DNA from: Palaemon carinicauda
Lineage: Eukaryota > Arthropoda > Malacostraca > Decapoda > Palaemonidae
Direction of reading: 5' to 3'
DNA length: 64,000 nucleotides
NCBI RefSeq assembly: GCF_036898095.1
Contig: NC_090739.1
Coordinates: 104,042,752 to 104,106,751 of the forward strand
Made by a program: the position numbers and the translations under genes. Shown here piece by piece: positions 11,283 through 21,591 of the stretch. The notes beneath the pieces were generated by a model. That model was given only the letters and a program-made list of their open reading frames with translations. It was not told the origin of the DNA and made no database searches. Position 1 is the first letter of the stretch. Each line of letters begins with the position of its first letter.

Positions 11283-13049
11283 TTTTGTTTTTATTAGAGA
11301 AAGCACTGCTTACTTACACAGTCAATAAATATGTAACCTCAAAATGCTGAGCTTTAAACGCTCCAACATTAGTTTTAAGAACGAAAACTGACCGAAAACA
11401 AAGAAAACGGAATGTGTCTCATATGCAAAATATTGGATGAAGGGTGACTTGCCTAAAGAGCCTTTCTTCGTCCAATCATGTGCCTAATGTATGACAAACA
11501 TTAAGTTTTCTTTGAATCTAGGACGTTTAAAGCTTTCAGAAAATGGGATTCCATAAATTTGATACATTTATGTCATTGACTTCAGTGTGTTTGTATTTTC
11601 ATTATATAACTAAACTGCTAACACTGAAACCTGTTTTGTTTTGACATTCAATCTTATACAATAAAGGTCTTTAACAAATTTCTTAGTTCGTCTTCAGCCA
11701 TATTGTATTAATGGAAAGGTTTAATTACTAATCTAAATCTAATAGCTAGAACATTGGAAAAAAAAATCAGAGGCTTTTGAGGAATGTTAATGGAAATAGG
11801 CAATTATTATGACTAGTTGGGATAAAATCTACTTAACAGACAGCTGGATTAAGAAGCGGACTTTGGTCCAAAATGAAATACGAGATAGTACGCATCTTGA
11901 CTTTTAAATATAAGTCATTAGTATTGATGCTCTCATCACCCAGTAGGGGGTGCTGAACAACTCTGTAGGTGGGGGATCAATAAGTCTAAATGAACAAGTG
12001 GCTAGTTAGGAGAAGGGACAATTTTATGAGCTTTTTGGGCAACATTTCATGGGGAATAAGGCATTTGCTGGTACTAGAAGGGGTAGGGGTCCCGTTTAGG
12101 GAGAACACTCTGTCATATGAGGTTTACTATAGGTAGATAACCCAAGCCATTCTCTGTCATATGAGGTTGACTAAAGGGAGATAACCCAAGCCAGTTGTTA
12201 CATTTTCTTTGTTAATTTCTTTCCGATTTCTTTCTTGTGTACCAAGGGATACTAAATTATAAAGTAATACTTTTAATGCATTTTATTTCTGAATTCTTCA
12301 TGTTGTTACAAAGTTGGAGTATGGTAATTATATTTTACAATATTTGTGTATAGTAAAAAAATATATATCGAACAGATTAATGAAGTTTGATTACCTTAGT
12401 AAAGTATACTACAATATAATAATCACTCAAATTTGATACACAGGAAACATAAAGGTAGAGTTCCGGGGGGGGGGGGGATTACAATCGATTTACCATATTA
12501 CACTTTAGAGCCTATATGGTCTAATGCATAAGAATAATTGGTATAGACAAAAATACTGTTTAGATACAAGAAGTAAGGGGTTTAATTGATAATTTACAGC
12601 AATAAAGGGACAAGCATACATTGATTAAGGTACACGACCCAACATTTTGACGACAGTAATATGGGCATTACCGAGTATTTCAGGAACATTTCAGATCCAT
12701 TATAGTCGGAACACTCTTAAAAGTTCATTCATGATGTCAAGTAATTAGAATCATCTTTCACTCTTACCGGAAAGTAGGAATCTTCAATCTAGCAATTATG
12801 GGTTTTAGCAAGGGGCATTACTTCTGAATATTCCCCATAACTCTTACAATTTGCTCATTTTCGAAACTGAAATAGATAGGCAAGACCATTCTTTTAAGTT
12901 TGAGCTCGACTAAAAACCATTAGATATGCCTCATTTGACCTACACAGACACGGTAAGTCTGTCTACAATTGACCTTAGTATCAATATTACTAACAATGTT
13001 GAGTCTATAAATATCAAATTAGGCCCTTTTGGAAAAAGCCTACAGAACA
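11283..13049. other. AT-rich interval without a recognised gene
   Basis: No long open frame. It contains a 13-base G run at 12465-12477 and a small tandem duplication at 12108-12193. I recognise no other element. Confidence 0.5.
12108..12193. repeat. Two-copy tandem repeat, 44-bp period
   Basis: CTCTGTCATATGAGGTT...AGATAACCCAAGCCA occurs at 12108-12149 and again at 12152-12193 with a few substitutions. No function is evident. Confidence 0.8.
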
Positions 13050-15770
13050 AATGTCGTTCAGTGAATCAATCTCATATATAAGACTAGATATGGTGGACAA
13101 ATCTTGAATGTAGTAAGTGCATATGCACCACAGACCGGGTGCAGTGAAGAGGTGAAAAATAAGTTCTGGAGAGAGATGGATGAAGCCATGATAGCAACGG
13201 AAATAGAAAGGCTAACTAGTTGTGAGAGGAGATTTGGACACATCGGGTGCAACCGAGAAAACATTAATAGAACACATGGATGACATGGCATGGGAGAAAT
13301 GATAACAGATTTTGCACGGCCACTTGACAATTAGCAACACCTTTTTCACAAATGATGGCTGTGTGACATACACTGTAGCAGTGGAGGAAGACAAACACAA
13401 ATAGACTTTTTAATGTGTAGATGGAACCATTTAACAAGTGAAGAATTGTAAGGTCATCAAAGGAGTGTGTTAGCAGACAGCATGGTCAAGTAGTGTAAGA
13501 GCTCTTGTTGAGACTAGTTGGAATGGGGGAAAAAGGTAATCCAACCGAAGATAAAGTGATAGCAATTAGAAGAATAAAAAAAAATGAGAGAGATTTATGG
13601 AAGCAGTTCTCAGGGTCAACGGATTACAGATGTGAACATCTGGTGGGCAGAAGAAAGTGCAATGATCCTTAAAATAGCAGAAAAATAATCGGGGAAGACA
13701 TCTAGTGAAAGACCACCAAATGAGAGAGAGCTGACAGTGGAATCCAAGAACCCAAAAAAGAAAAAAAAATAAGGTAACAATAGCAACCTATGTCAGGAAA
13801 ACTGCAAATAAAAAAGCTAAAAGGGCAGTAGCATAGGCAAAAGCAATTGCAATGGATAAGCTCTATGAGAAGTTACGAGACAGCTGAAGGCCCAAAAAGA
13901 ATACACAAGAGAGCAAAATGCAGATAAATCATCACTAACATATCAGACAGATCAAGGACACAAATGGAAGTTTTATCAAAAGAGGAAAGCATAATAGCTA
14001 GATGGAAGGAGTAATTTGAAGAATTACTAAATGAAGAAAACCCCAAACCATAATAAGAGATGGAAACCCTCATGGAAGAACAGTCCACAATATCAGCAGA
14101 GAAGAGGTTAAGGCACCATTGGATAAAATGAAGAGGGAAAAGCAGTGGGACTAGATGGAATACTAGGTAAGTGTGGAAGTGTTTAGGAGGGGAAGGCATA
14201 GAAACCTGAAGGATTTAATAACTAAGATGTATAACCAAGAAAGAATGCTAGACGTGTGGATAAATAGCTAAATGATCCCTATCTACAAAGGGAAGGATGG
14301 TGTGCAGGTGTGTGAAAACTATAGAGGATTCAAGCTATTATCACATGCAATGAAAAAATATGAGAGGATTATAGAAGGAAGATTGAGAACGAAAACCACA
14401 ATTTGTGAAGAACAATTTGATTTTATGTTAGGAAAGAGCACAATCGATGCAATATTTGCATTAAGCAGACAGTAGAGAAGTATAGAAGGAAACAGAAAGC
14501 ACTACATCTTGTGATTACTGATTTGGAAAAACCGTATGATAGGGTACCTAGGCAGCAAGTGTGGAGGTGTTCGAGAGAGAAAAAGTGTTTCTGAAAAAAA
14601 TGTCAGAATAATGAGAGATATAGATCTGTATGCAGAGGCAACCACACCAGTAAGAAGCACTGTTGGAACTACAGAGTTCTTCAAGGTAAAAGTTGGCCTC
14701 CACCAGGGTTCAGCTTGGTCTCAAAGTGCCTTGGAGTGCAATGTTTGATGATGACATTGTGCTGACTGATCTAAAATGAGGTGTCCAACTTAAGCTAGAA
14801 AGATGAAGAAAAGAACTTGAGAGTAGAGAATATAAAGTTAGCCAAACAAAAACAGAATATATGTGGACAGGCGGAGAGGAATGGCAGGGAAGTGAAATTG
14901 GGTCAAGAACCCATAAAGAGGGTTAGCACCTTCAAATATCTTGGTTCTGTTATGAGCAAAAAATGGAAACCCTGATGCATAAGTCATACATAGAATTCAT
15001 TGTGCATGGATGAGTTGGAGAAAGTCATCAGGGATACTTGGTGATAGCAGGATCAGTGTAAAGTTAAAAGAAAATTTTATAATAGCGTTGTTAGACCAGC
15101 AATGCTCTATGGGGAGACTTGGCCAATAAAGAAAGTAAGAAAGACACTGGAACTGTGCGAGACCAGAATGCTGAGGTGGATGTGTGGTGCCATATAAAAG
15201 ATAAGATCCGGAATTAATTAATCAGGGGGACAATCAAAGTATTGGAGGTTTCAAAGAAAGCTCAGGAAAGAAAACTGAAATGGTTTGGTCATGTAATGAG
15301 GAGAGAAGATGAACACGTATACAAAAGGGTTATGAACATGGTGGTGGAGGGCAGATGAAGGATGGGAAGGACAAAGTTCACATGGAACGATAAACTATTG
15401 GATGACATGAAGGAAAAGTGTCTAAGAGAACAAGATGTTCAGGAGAGAGGAAGATGGAGAAAGCTGACTAGAAAAAGCTACCCCATATAGAAATGGGAAA
15501 AGTTGAATGCAAAGGAGAAGATATAAGACTAGGAGAAGGCTGACTAGAATCAGCCACCCCATATAGAAATGGAAAAAGTTGAAGGCAAAGGAGAAGATAT
15601 AAGACTAGGAGAAGGCTGACAAGAATCAACAACCCCATACAGAAATAGGTAAAGTTGAAGGCAAAGGAGAAGATATAAGACTAGGAGAAGGCTGATTAGA
15701 ATCAGCAACCCCCTTTAGAAATGGGAAAAGTTGAAGGCCAAGATGATGATTCAAGACTAGTCTTAAATGT
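13050..15770 (+). pseudogene. Decayed RTE-like non-LTR retrotransposon (endonuclease-RT)
   Basis: Coding remnants appear in several frames. Near 13108-13195 a frame reads NVVSAYAPQTGCSEE and FWREMDEAM, the core of an apurinic-like endonuclease. At 14272-14475 an RT segment reads PIYKGKDGVQVCENYRGFKL, with IAFALSRQ-type sequence after it. Around 14520 there is DLEKPYDRVP (first RT Asp), and about 14700 GLHQGSAWS (from GxxQGS). Near 15240-15340 comes the C-terminal signature KLKWFGHVMRRED. These blocks resemble RTE/BovB-like (CFDP2-like) elements. Many stops and frameshifts, and no detectable YADD motif, show it is long dead. Confidence 0.75.
15458..15760 (+). repeat. 3' tandem repeats of about 77 bp in the RTE-like LINE
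   Basis: Units begin near 15458, 15536, 15613 and 15689, each with AAGGCTGA...AGAATCAGC...CCCCATATAGAAATG...AAAGGAGAAGATATAAGACTAG. The first unit overlaps the end of the reading frame (RGRWRKLTRKSYPI), so the array grew by duplicating the ORF2 end plus the 3' UTR. Confidence 0.85.
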
Positions 15771-16043
15771 CTATCTGAATTCTAAAAAAATTAACAAACT
15801 TTTAGATTTTAATATTTCTTACGAGATATTAAAAACAACCTCTCGCCAAAACCCGAAGATCGCTTAACAAGAAACATATCATTTCCTTTATGAATGAAGA
15901 AGTTGATTTTAATTAACTAGTCAAATATTTTATACTCAAATATCATGAATTAACCCTTCCTAGCATTCTGACTATAATGAACCTTGGATGGTGACTTTAA
16001 GTAGTCCATATATTCAAAAATTTATTTTATAATCAAAATAACA
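15771..16043. other. Short AT-rich gap, no feature
   Basis: AT-rich sequence between the LINE tail and the left end of DIRS-B. Nothing recognised. Confidence 0.5.
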
Positions 16044-16081
16044 TTTTTCAATATTTAACTTAGCCGGTGATTATATAGCTG
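16044..16081. repeat. DIRS-B left inverted terminal repeat (38 bp)
   Basis: Perfect reverse complement of 24166-24203. The core is CAATATTTAACTTAGCCGG. Confidence 0.93.
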
Positions 16082-16482
16082 ATTCACACCCAGGGGGGTG
16101 GGTAGAGACCAGCAATATATGTTTACACTTTTATGAGCTAAGAGTTTTTATTTCATTTTAGAAGTTATCAAAATAACAAAAACAAAATAAATAGGTACCT
16201 GGTAAGGAAGTCGACTTGAACAATTACTCTGCCTTTTAAGTACGTCTTCCTTACGGAGCCTTGCGATCCTCTTAGGATGCTGATCGACCCCTAGGATCTG
16301 AAGTATCAAGGGTTGCAACCCATACAACAGGACCTCATCAAAACCCCTAATCTAGGCGCTCTCAAGAAATGACTTTGACCACCCGCCAAATCAACCAGGA
16401 TGCGAAAGGCTTCTTAGCCTTCCGGACAACCCAAAAAACAACAATAAAAACATTTCAAGAGAAAGATTAAAAGGGTATGGAA

Positions 16483-17817
16483 TTAGGGAATTGTAGTGGT
16501 TGAGCCCTCACCCACTACTGCACTCGCTGCTACGAATGGTCCCAGTGTGTAGCAGTCCTCGTAAAGAGACTGGACATCCTTTAGATAAAAAGACGCAAAC
16601 ACTGACTTGCTTCTCCAATAGGTTGCGTCCATTATACTTCGCAGAGATCTATTTTGCTTAAAGGCCACGGAAGTTGCGACAGCTCTAACTTCGTGTGTCC
16701 TCACCTTAAGCAATGCTTGGTCTTCCTCACTCAGATGTGAATGAGCTTCTCGTATTAACAGTCTGATAAAGTAGGATAAAGCATTCTTTGACATAGGCAA
16801 AGATGGTTTCTTAACTGAACACCATAAAGCTTCAGATTGGCCTCGTAAAGGTTTAGTTCGCTTTAAATAGAACTTAAGAGCTCTCACAGGGCATAAGACT
16901 CTTTCTAGTTCATTGCCTACCAAATTCGATAAGCTGGGAATATCAAACGATTTCGGCTAAGGTCGAGAAGGCAGCTCATTTTTGGCTAGAAAACCAAGTT
17001 GAAGCGAACATGTAGCTTTTTCTGACGAAAATCCGATGTTCTTGCTGAAGGCATGAATCTCGCTGACTCTTTTAGCTGTGGCTAAGCATACCAGGAAAAG
17101 TGTCTTAAAGGTGAGATCTTTCAGGGAGGCTGATTGTAGCGGCTCAAACCTGTCTGACATGAGGAATCTTAGTACCACGTCTAAATTCCAACCAGGTGTA
17201 ACCAAACGACGCTCCTTCGTGGTCTCAAAAGACTTAAGGAGGTCCTGAAGATCTTTATTGTTGGAAAGATCTAAGCCTCTATGCCGGAAGACCGATGCCA
17301 ACATGCTTCTGTAGCCCTTGATAGTGGGAGCTGAAAGTGATCGTTCTTTTCTCAGGTATAAGAGAAAGTCAGCTATTTGAGCTACAGAGGTACTGGTCGA
17401 GGATACAGATACTGACTTGCACCAGTTTCGGAAGACTTCCCACTTCGATTGGTAGACTCTAAGGGTGGATGTTCTCCTTGCTCTAGCAATCGCACTGGCT
17501 GCCTCCTTCGAAAAGCCTCTAGCTCTCGAGAGTCTTTCGATAGTCTGAAGGCAGTCAGACGAAGAGCGTGGAGGCTTTGGTGAACCTTCTTTACGTGTGG
17601 CTGACGTAGAAGGTCCACCCTTAGAGGAAGACTTCTGGGAACGTCTACTAGCCATCGAAGTACCTCGGTGAACCATTCTCTCGCGGGCCAGAGGGGAGCA
17701 ACTAGCGTCAACCTTGTCCCTTCGTGAGAGGCGAACTTCTGCAGTACCTTGTTGACAATCTTGAACGGTGGGAATGCGTATAGATCTAGATGCGACCAAT
17801 CTAGGAGAAAGGCATCT
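16483..17817 (-). pseudogene. DIRS-B tyrosine recombinase with one in-frame TAG
   Basis: Two same-frame segments (17817-16960 and 16956-16483) are separated only by a TAG at 16959-16957. Visible motifs are the N-terminal arm RARRTSTLRVYQSKWEVFRNW, the first catalytic Arg in AKRVSEIHAF, the H-x-x-R box in THEVRAVATS, and the tyrosine in ASFYLKDVQS. The protein should integrate circular cDNA. The stop lies between the first Arg and the HxxR box and would remove most of the active site. The 5' part overlaps the tail of the RT-RNase H frame, which ends at 17382 in a different frame; such overlap is normal for DIRS. Sequence beyond 17818 belongs to the inserted transposon. Confidence 0.87.
17382..17817 (-). 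CDS. DIRS-B RT-RNase H C-terminal tail, downstream of the insertion
   Basis: The frame ending at 17382 carries TLVAPLWPAREWFTEVLRW, the block that in DIRS-A (VALVAPNWPKSNWYP) follows RNase H. It is therefore the severed C-terminus of the RT-RNase H protein whose main part lies at 19777-21591. It overlaps YR in another frame. Confidence 0.75.
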
Positions 17818-18038
17818 ACAGTGAACCCTCGCTACTTCGCGGTTCGACCATCGCGGATTCACCACTTCGCGGATTTTTTTCATAACCCATATATATACAT
17901 ATATCGCGGATTTTCCGGAAATATCGAAAATACCGCGATGTGACCGATGGTGCGAGATTGGAGAAAGTAAGGAAAATTAAATCATGATTGATTTTCAATA
18001 TAAATGAAATTTGAGGAGCAACAAAGATATCATTTGTT

Positions 18039-18163
18039 AGAGAGATAGAGAGAGGTAAGGAATGGGAGGTAGTGAAAAGTAGCCCACAGAGAGAGAGAGA
18101 GAGGTAGAGGTAGAGAGAGAGAGAGAGAGAGGTAGAGAGAGAGAGAGGTAGAGAGAGATAGGT

Positions 18164-18227
<64 letters not shown>

Positions 18228-18275
18228 GGAGATATAGGTAGAGAGAGAGAGAGAGGTAGAGAGAGATAGAGAGGG
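18039..18275. repeat. (GA)n-rich microsatellite with GGTA interruptions
   Basis: GA dinucleotides interspersed with GGTAGA and GATAGG. Low-complexity Ser/Leu open frames here are artefacts. Confidence 0.95.
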
Positions 18276-18744
18276 GTTTAAATGTAATAAACAAAAAAAT
18301 TTGATAGGTTATAACACATTGGTGCTTATGTAATATCAACTGTATACTGTAGACGGTTTGAATAAGTTAAGAAATGGTATAAATGATACTTTGTTAGTGT
18401 ATTCGTACACACTCAAGAGCGGCAGCTAGATGACAGCTGATCTAATCACAGCCAAAAGTAAAAAAAAAAGAAGTCAACAATACTCGATTTTTAAAACACA
18501 CCCGAAATTTAAAAACAAAAGTACACGCTTTCTTAATGTGCAATTAACTATTTAAAGAGTGGTAATTTTCTAGAATAAAATGATATTTCCCAAAAAATAG
18601 TGGTTTGCCGATGAAATCGGATGCCGTATTTTTAGCTATGATTGAAATGGATGTAGACTCGGCCTAATTTTTTCGTTTCGTATTTAATTGACACTAAGAA
18701 AACTAATTTTAGTTTCTTAATCTAAATGAAAGTATTGTATAACG

Positions 18745-18746
<2 letters not shown>

Positions 18747-18832
<86 letters not shown>
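18747..18832. repeat. Pure (GA)n microsatellite
   Basis: About 43 uninterrupted GA units inside the Tigger-like insertion. Confidence 0.97.
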
Positions 18833-18837
<5 letters not shown>

Positions 18838-19039
18838 TCAGCTGTTGTAATCAAATGGCGTGTTTTTGTTTCGTGAGAATTTCATCACCACGACTTTAAC
18901 AACAACATATTGTACTGAACTTTACAGTATTATACAGACTACTGTACTGTAATATGATAAAGTAAAATATTTGTAATCTATTTTATATGAAATGGGGCTA
19001 TTGTTTTTTGTTTAAAATTTACATTTACGTATGTAAAAC

Positions 19040-19041
<2 letters not shown>

Positions 19042-19126
<85 letters not shown>
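19042..19126. repeat. Pure (CT)n microsatellite
   Basis: About 42 uninterrupted CT units, the inverse of the GA tract 210 bp away, so the two could pair as a long imperfect hairpin. Confidence 0.97.
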
Positions 19127-19129
<3 letters not shown>

Positions 19130-19776
19130 GATTGTTTTCCTGATTTGCTACGTATGTATGATTTTATATAGATACGGTAAATAATATTTGTAATAACATA
19201 TTTTATAAAAGCTTTTACTGTAATATCATTATTTATCACTTTCATCATGCGCGTTAAATTCCTTAGTTTGTTTACTGAGCGTACTTTATGACGCCGTCGT
19301 TTCAGGCGGCGTCATAAAGAAAAACATTTCATTTGGAAGTCCTAAGAAAAATTAAGTAAAACATTAGTAATAACCAAATCAACATACTGTACTGAATAAT
19401 CAATATGATCAATGCAAAAACTAACCTATACACAGATGTGTAAATGCGTTTGTTTCTTCATTATAATCAGAGATAAACGTAAACAAAACATTGGTTGCCA
19501 TTTTTTATCGTGCTTTTTGGCGTGTTTAGGAAACACATGATATAAAGTCGCCTTTAATATTTGTGCCTGTTTTAGTTTAGGGTACTGTAGTACATGCATT
19601 AAGTGTTCTGTACATTAAAGGGTAGTTTGTTAACAGTACTACGTACAAGGGAAGGTTTTAAAAGTCTAAATATAAATGTTAAATAAATAGGTAAATATGG
19701 TGTCACTACTTCGCGGATTTTCACCTATCGCGGCCGGGTCTGGAACCTATCTACCGCGATAAACGAGGGTTCACTG

Positions 19777-21591
19777 TATATGAATTGCTGCTGGGTCCGG
19801 GACTGGTGAGCAATATATTGGGAGCCTCTTGGTCATCGAGGTTGCAAAGAGATCTATGGTTGGTTGGCCCCAAGTGGCCCAAAGTCTCTTGCATACATCC
19901 TTGTGGAGGGTCCATTCCGTTGGAATTACTTGCCCTTTCCGACTGAGACAATCTGCCATGACATTCAAGTTGCCTTGGATGAACCTCGTTACAAGTGATA
20001 TGTTTTGACCTTTTGACCAGGTGAGCAGGTCCCTTGCGATCTCGTACAACGTCAGTGAGTGGGTCCCTCCTTGCTTGGAGATGTACGCCAAGGCAGTGGT
20101 GTTGTCCGAGTTCACTTCCACCACTTTGCCTCGAAGGAGAGACCTGAAGCTTTTCAAGGCCAGATGTACTGCCAGCAGCTCCTTGCAGTGGATATGCATG
20201 ATCCTTTGACTCGAGTTCCACAGTCCCGAACATTCCCGACCGTCTAATGTCGCGCCCCAGCCTACGTCCGATGCGTCCGAGAAGAGAACGTGGTTGGGAG
20301 TCTGAACAGCCAGGGGAAGACCCTCTCTTAGGTCGATACTGTCCTTCCACCAAGTCAGGCAAGACTTCATCTTTTCGGAAATGGGGATCGAGACCGCTTC
20401 TAGCGTCTTGTCCTTTTTCCAGTGAAAAGCTAGATGGTATTGAAGAGGACGGAGGTGTAGTCTTCCTAATGACACAAATTGTTCCAGGGATGATAGCGTC
20501 CCTACCAGACTCATCCACTTCCTGACTGAACATTGTTCCTTCTTCAGCATGTTCTGGATGCATAACTGGGCTTGGCTTATTCTGGGGGCCGACGGAAAAG
20601 CCCGAAAAGCTAGACTGTGAATCTCCATCCCTAAATACACAATAGTTTGGGATGGGACCAGTTTTGACTTTTCCATATTGACAAGGAGACCCAATTCCTT
20701 GGTCAGATCTAGAGTCCACTTTAGATCCTTCAGACAGCGACGACTGGAAGAAGCTCTGAGAAGCCAGTCGTCCAAATAGAGGGAGGCTCGGATGTCCGAT
20801 AAATGAAGGAATTTGGCTACATTCCTCATCAGCCTCGTAAACACAAGAGGAGCTGTGCTTAGGCCAAAGCACAGGGCTTGAAACTGGTAGACAACCTTTT
20901 CGAAAACGAATCTCAGAAAAGGTTGGGAGTCCGGGTGGATGGGGACGTGGAAGTAGGCGTCCCTTAGGTCTAAAGAGACCATCCAGTCTTCCCTTCTGAC
21001 CGCTGCTAAGACTGACTTTGTGGTCTCCATGGAGAACGTCTGCTTTGTGACAAAGACATTCAGAGCACTGACGTCTAGCACCGGCCTCGACCCTCCTGTC
21101 TTCTTTGACACCAAGAAGAGTCGGTTGTAGAATCCCGGAGATTGAAGGTCCGAGACTTTGACCACCGCTCCCTTCTCTAGTAAAAGAGACACTTCCCGTT
21201 TCAAGGCTCGTCTCTTGTCTTCCTCTCTGTACCTGGGAGAGAGATCGATGGGAGACGTTGCTAGAGGGGGTTTCCGTACAAAAGGGATCTTGTACCCCTC
21301 TCTGAGCAACTTCACAGATTGTGCATCTGCGCCTCTCTTCTCCCAGGTCTGCCAGAAGTTCTTGAGTCTGGCTCCCACTGCTGTCTGAAGATGCGGGCAG
21401 TCAGACTCTGCCCTTATAGGACTTGGATCCTTTCTTCTTTCCTCGTTTGCCTTCGGCACGAGCACCTCCTCTGCTGGAGGCTCTGCCACGAAAGGGCGGA
21501 ATAAAACGGGACGCTGGAGTGTCCATCCTTGGTCTAGCTGACAAGGTAGGCAAAGGGGGAGCTTTGCGAGCGGAGGACGCAACAAGATCAT
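19777..21591 (-). CDS. DIRS-B reverse transcriptase-RNase H
   Basis: An uninterrupted frame of about 600 codons copying element RNA to DNA. RT blocks are: FLVSKKTGGSRPVLDVSALN, MVSLDLRDAYFHVPI (first Asp), QFQALCFGLSTAPLVFTRLM, and SLYLDDWLLRAS (catalytic DD). RNase H blocks are: VLFSDASDVGWGATL (Asp), HCKELLAVHLAL (Glu), VEVNSDNTTALAYI (Asp), and the NVMADCLSR signature. IDLFATSMTKRLPIYCSPVPDP follows, then the frame runs into the transposon end at 19776. Its 5' end overlaps gag by 191 bp in another frame; the true start is uncertain. The severed tail is at 17382-17817. Confidence 0.92.

Larger units (their letters stand above)
17819..19776. mobile_element. Tigger/pogo-like non-autonomous DNA transposon
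   Basis: The terminal inverted repeats begin CAGTGAACCCTCG at both ends (17819 and, inverted, 19776). The inner parts share TATCGCGG- or TTCGCGG-type motifs. A TA target duplication is seen at 17817-17818 and 19777-19778. TA targets with CAGT...CCTCG termini fit the Tc1/mariner superfamily, Tigger/pogo branch. No transposase frame exists inside, so it must have been moved in trans. The interior is AT-rich with three long GA/CT tracts. It interrupts DIRS-B between RNase H and the RNase H tail/YR. Confidence 0.88.

Noticed and set aside
13058..13400. Minus-strand frames of 62-90 codons
   Set aside because: They are antisense to the recognisable endonuclease motif of the RTE-like LINE.
18037..18339. 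100-codon Ser/Leu-rich minus-strand frame
   Set aside because: It is a translation of the GA microsatellite; the Arg/Glu frame at 19012-19248 has the same cause.
18747..19126. GA and CT tracts as transposon inverted repeats
   Set aside because: Simple sequence of this kind is common in the window; the true transposon ends are the CAGTGAACCCTCG repeats.
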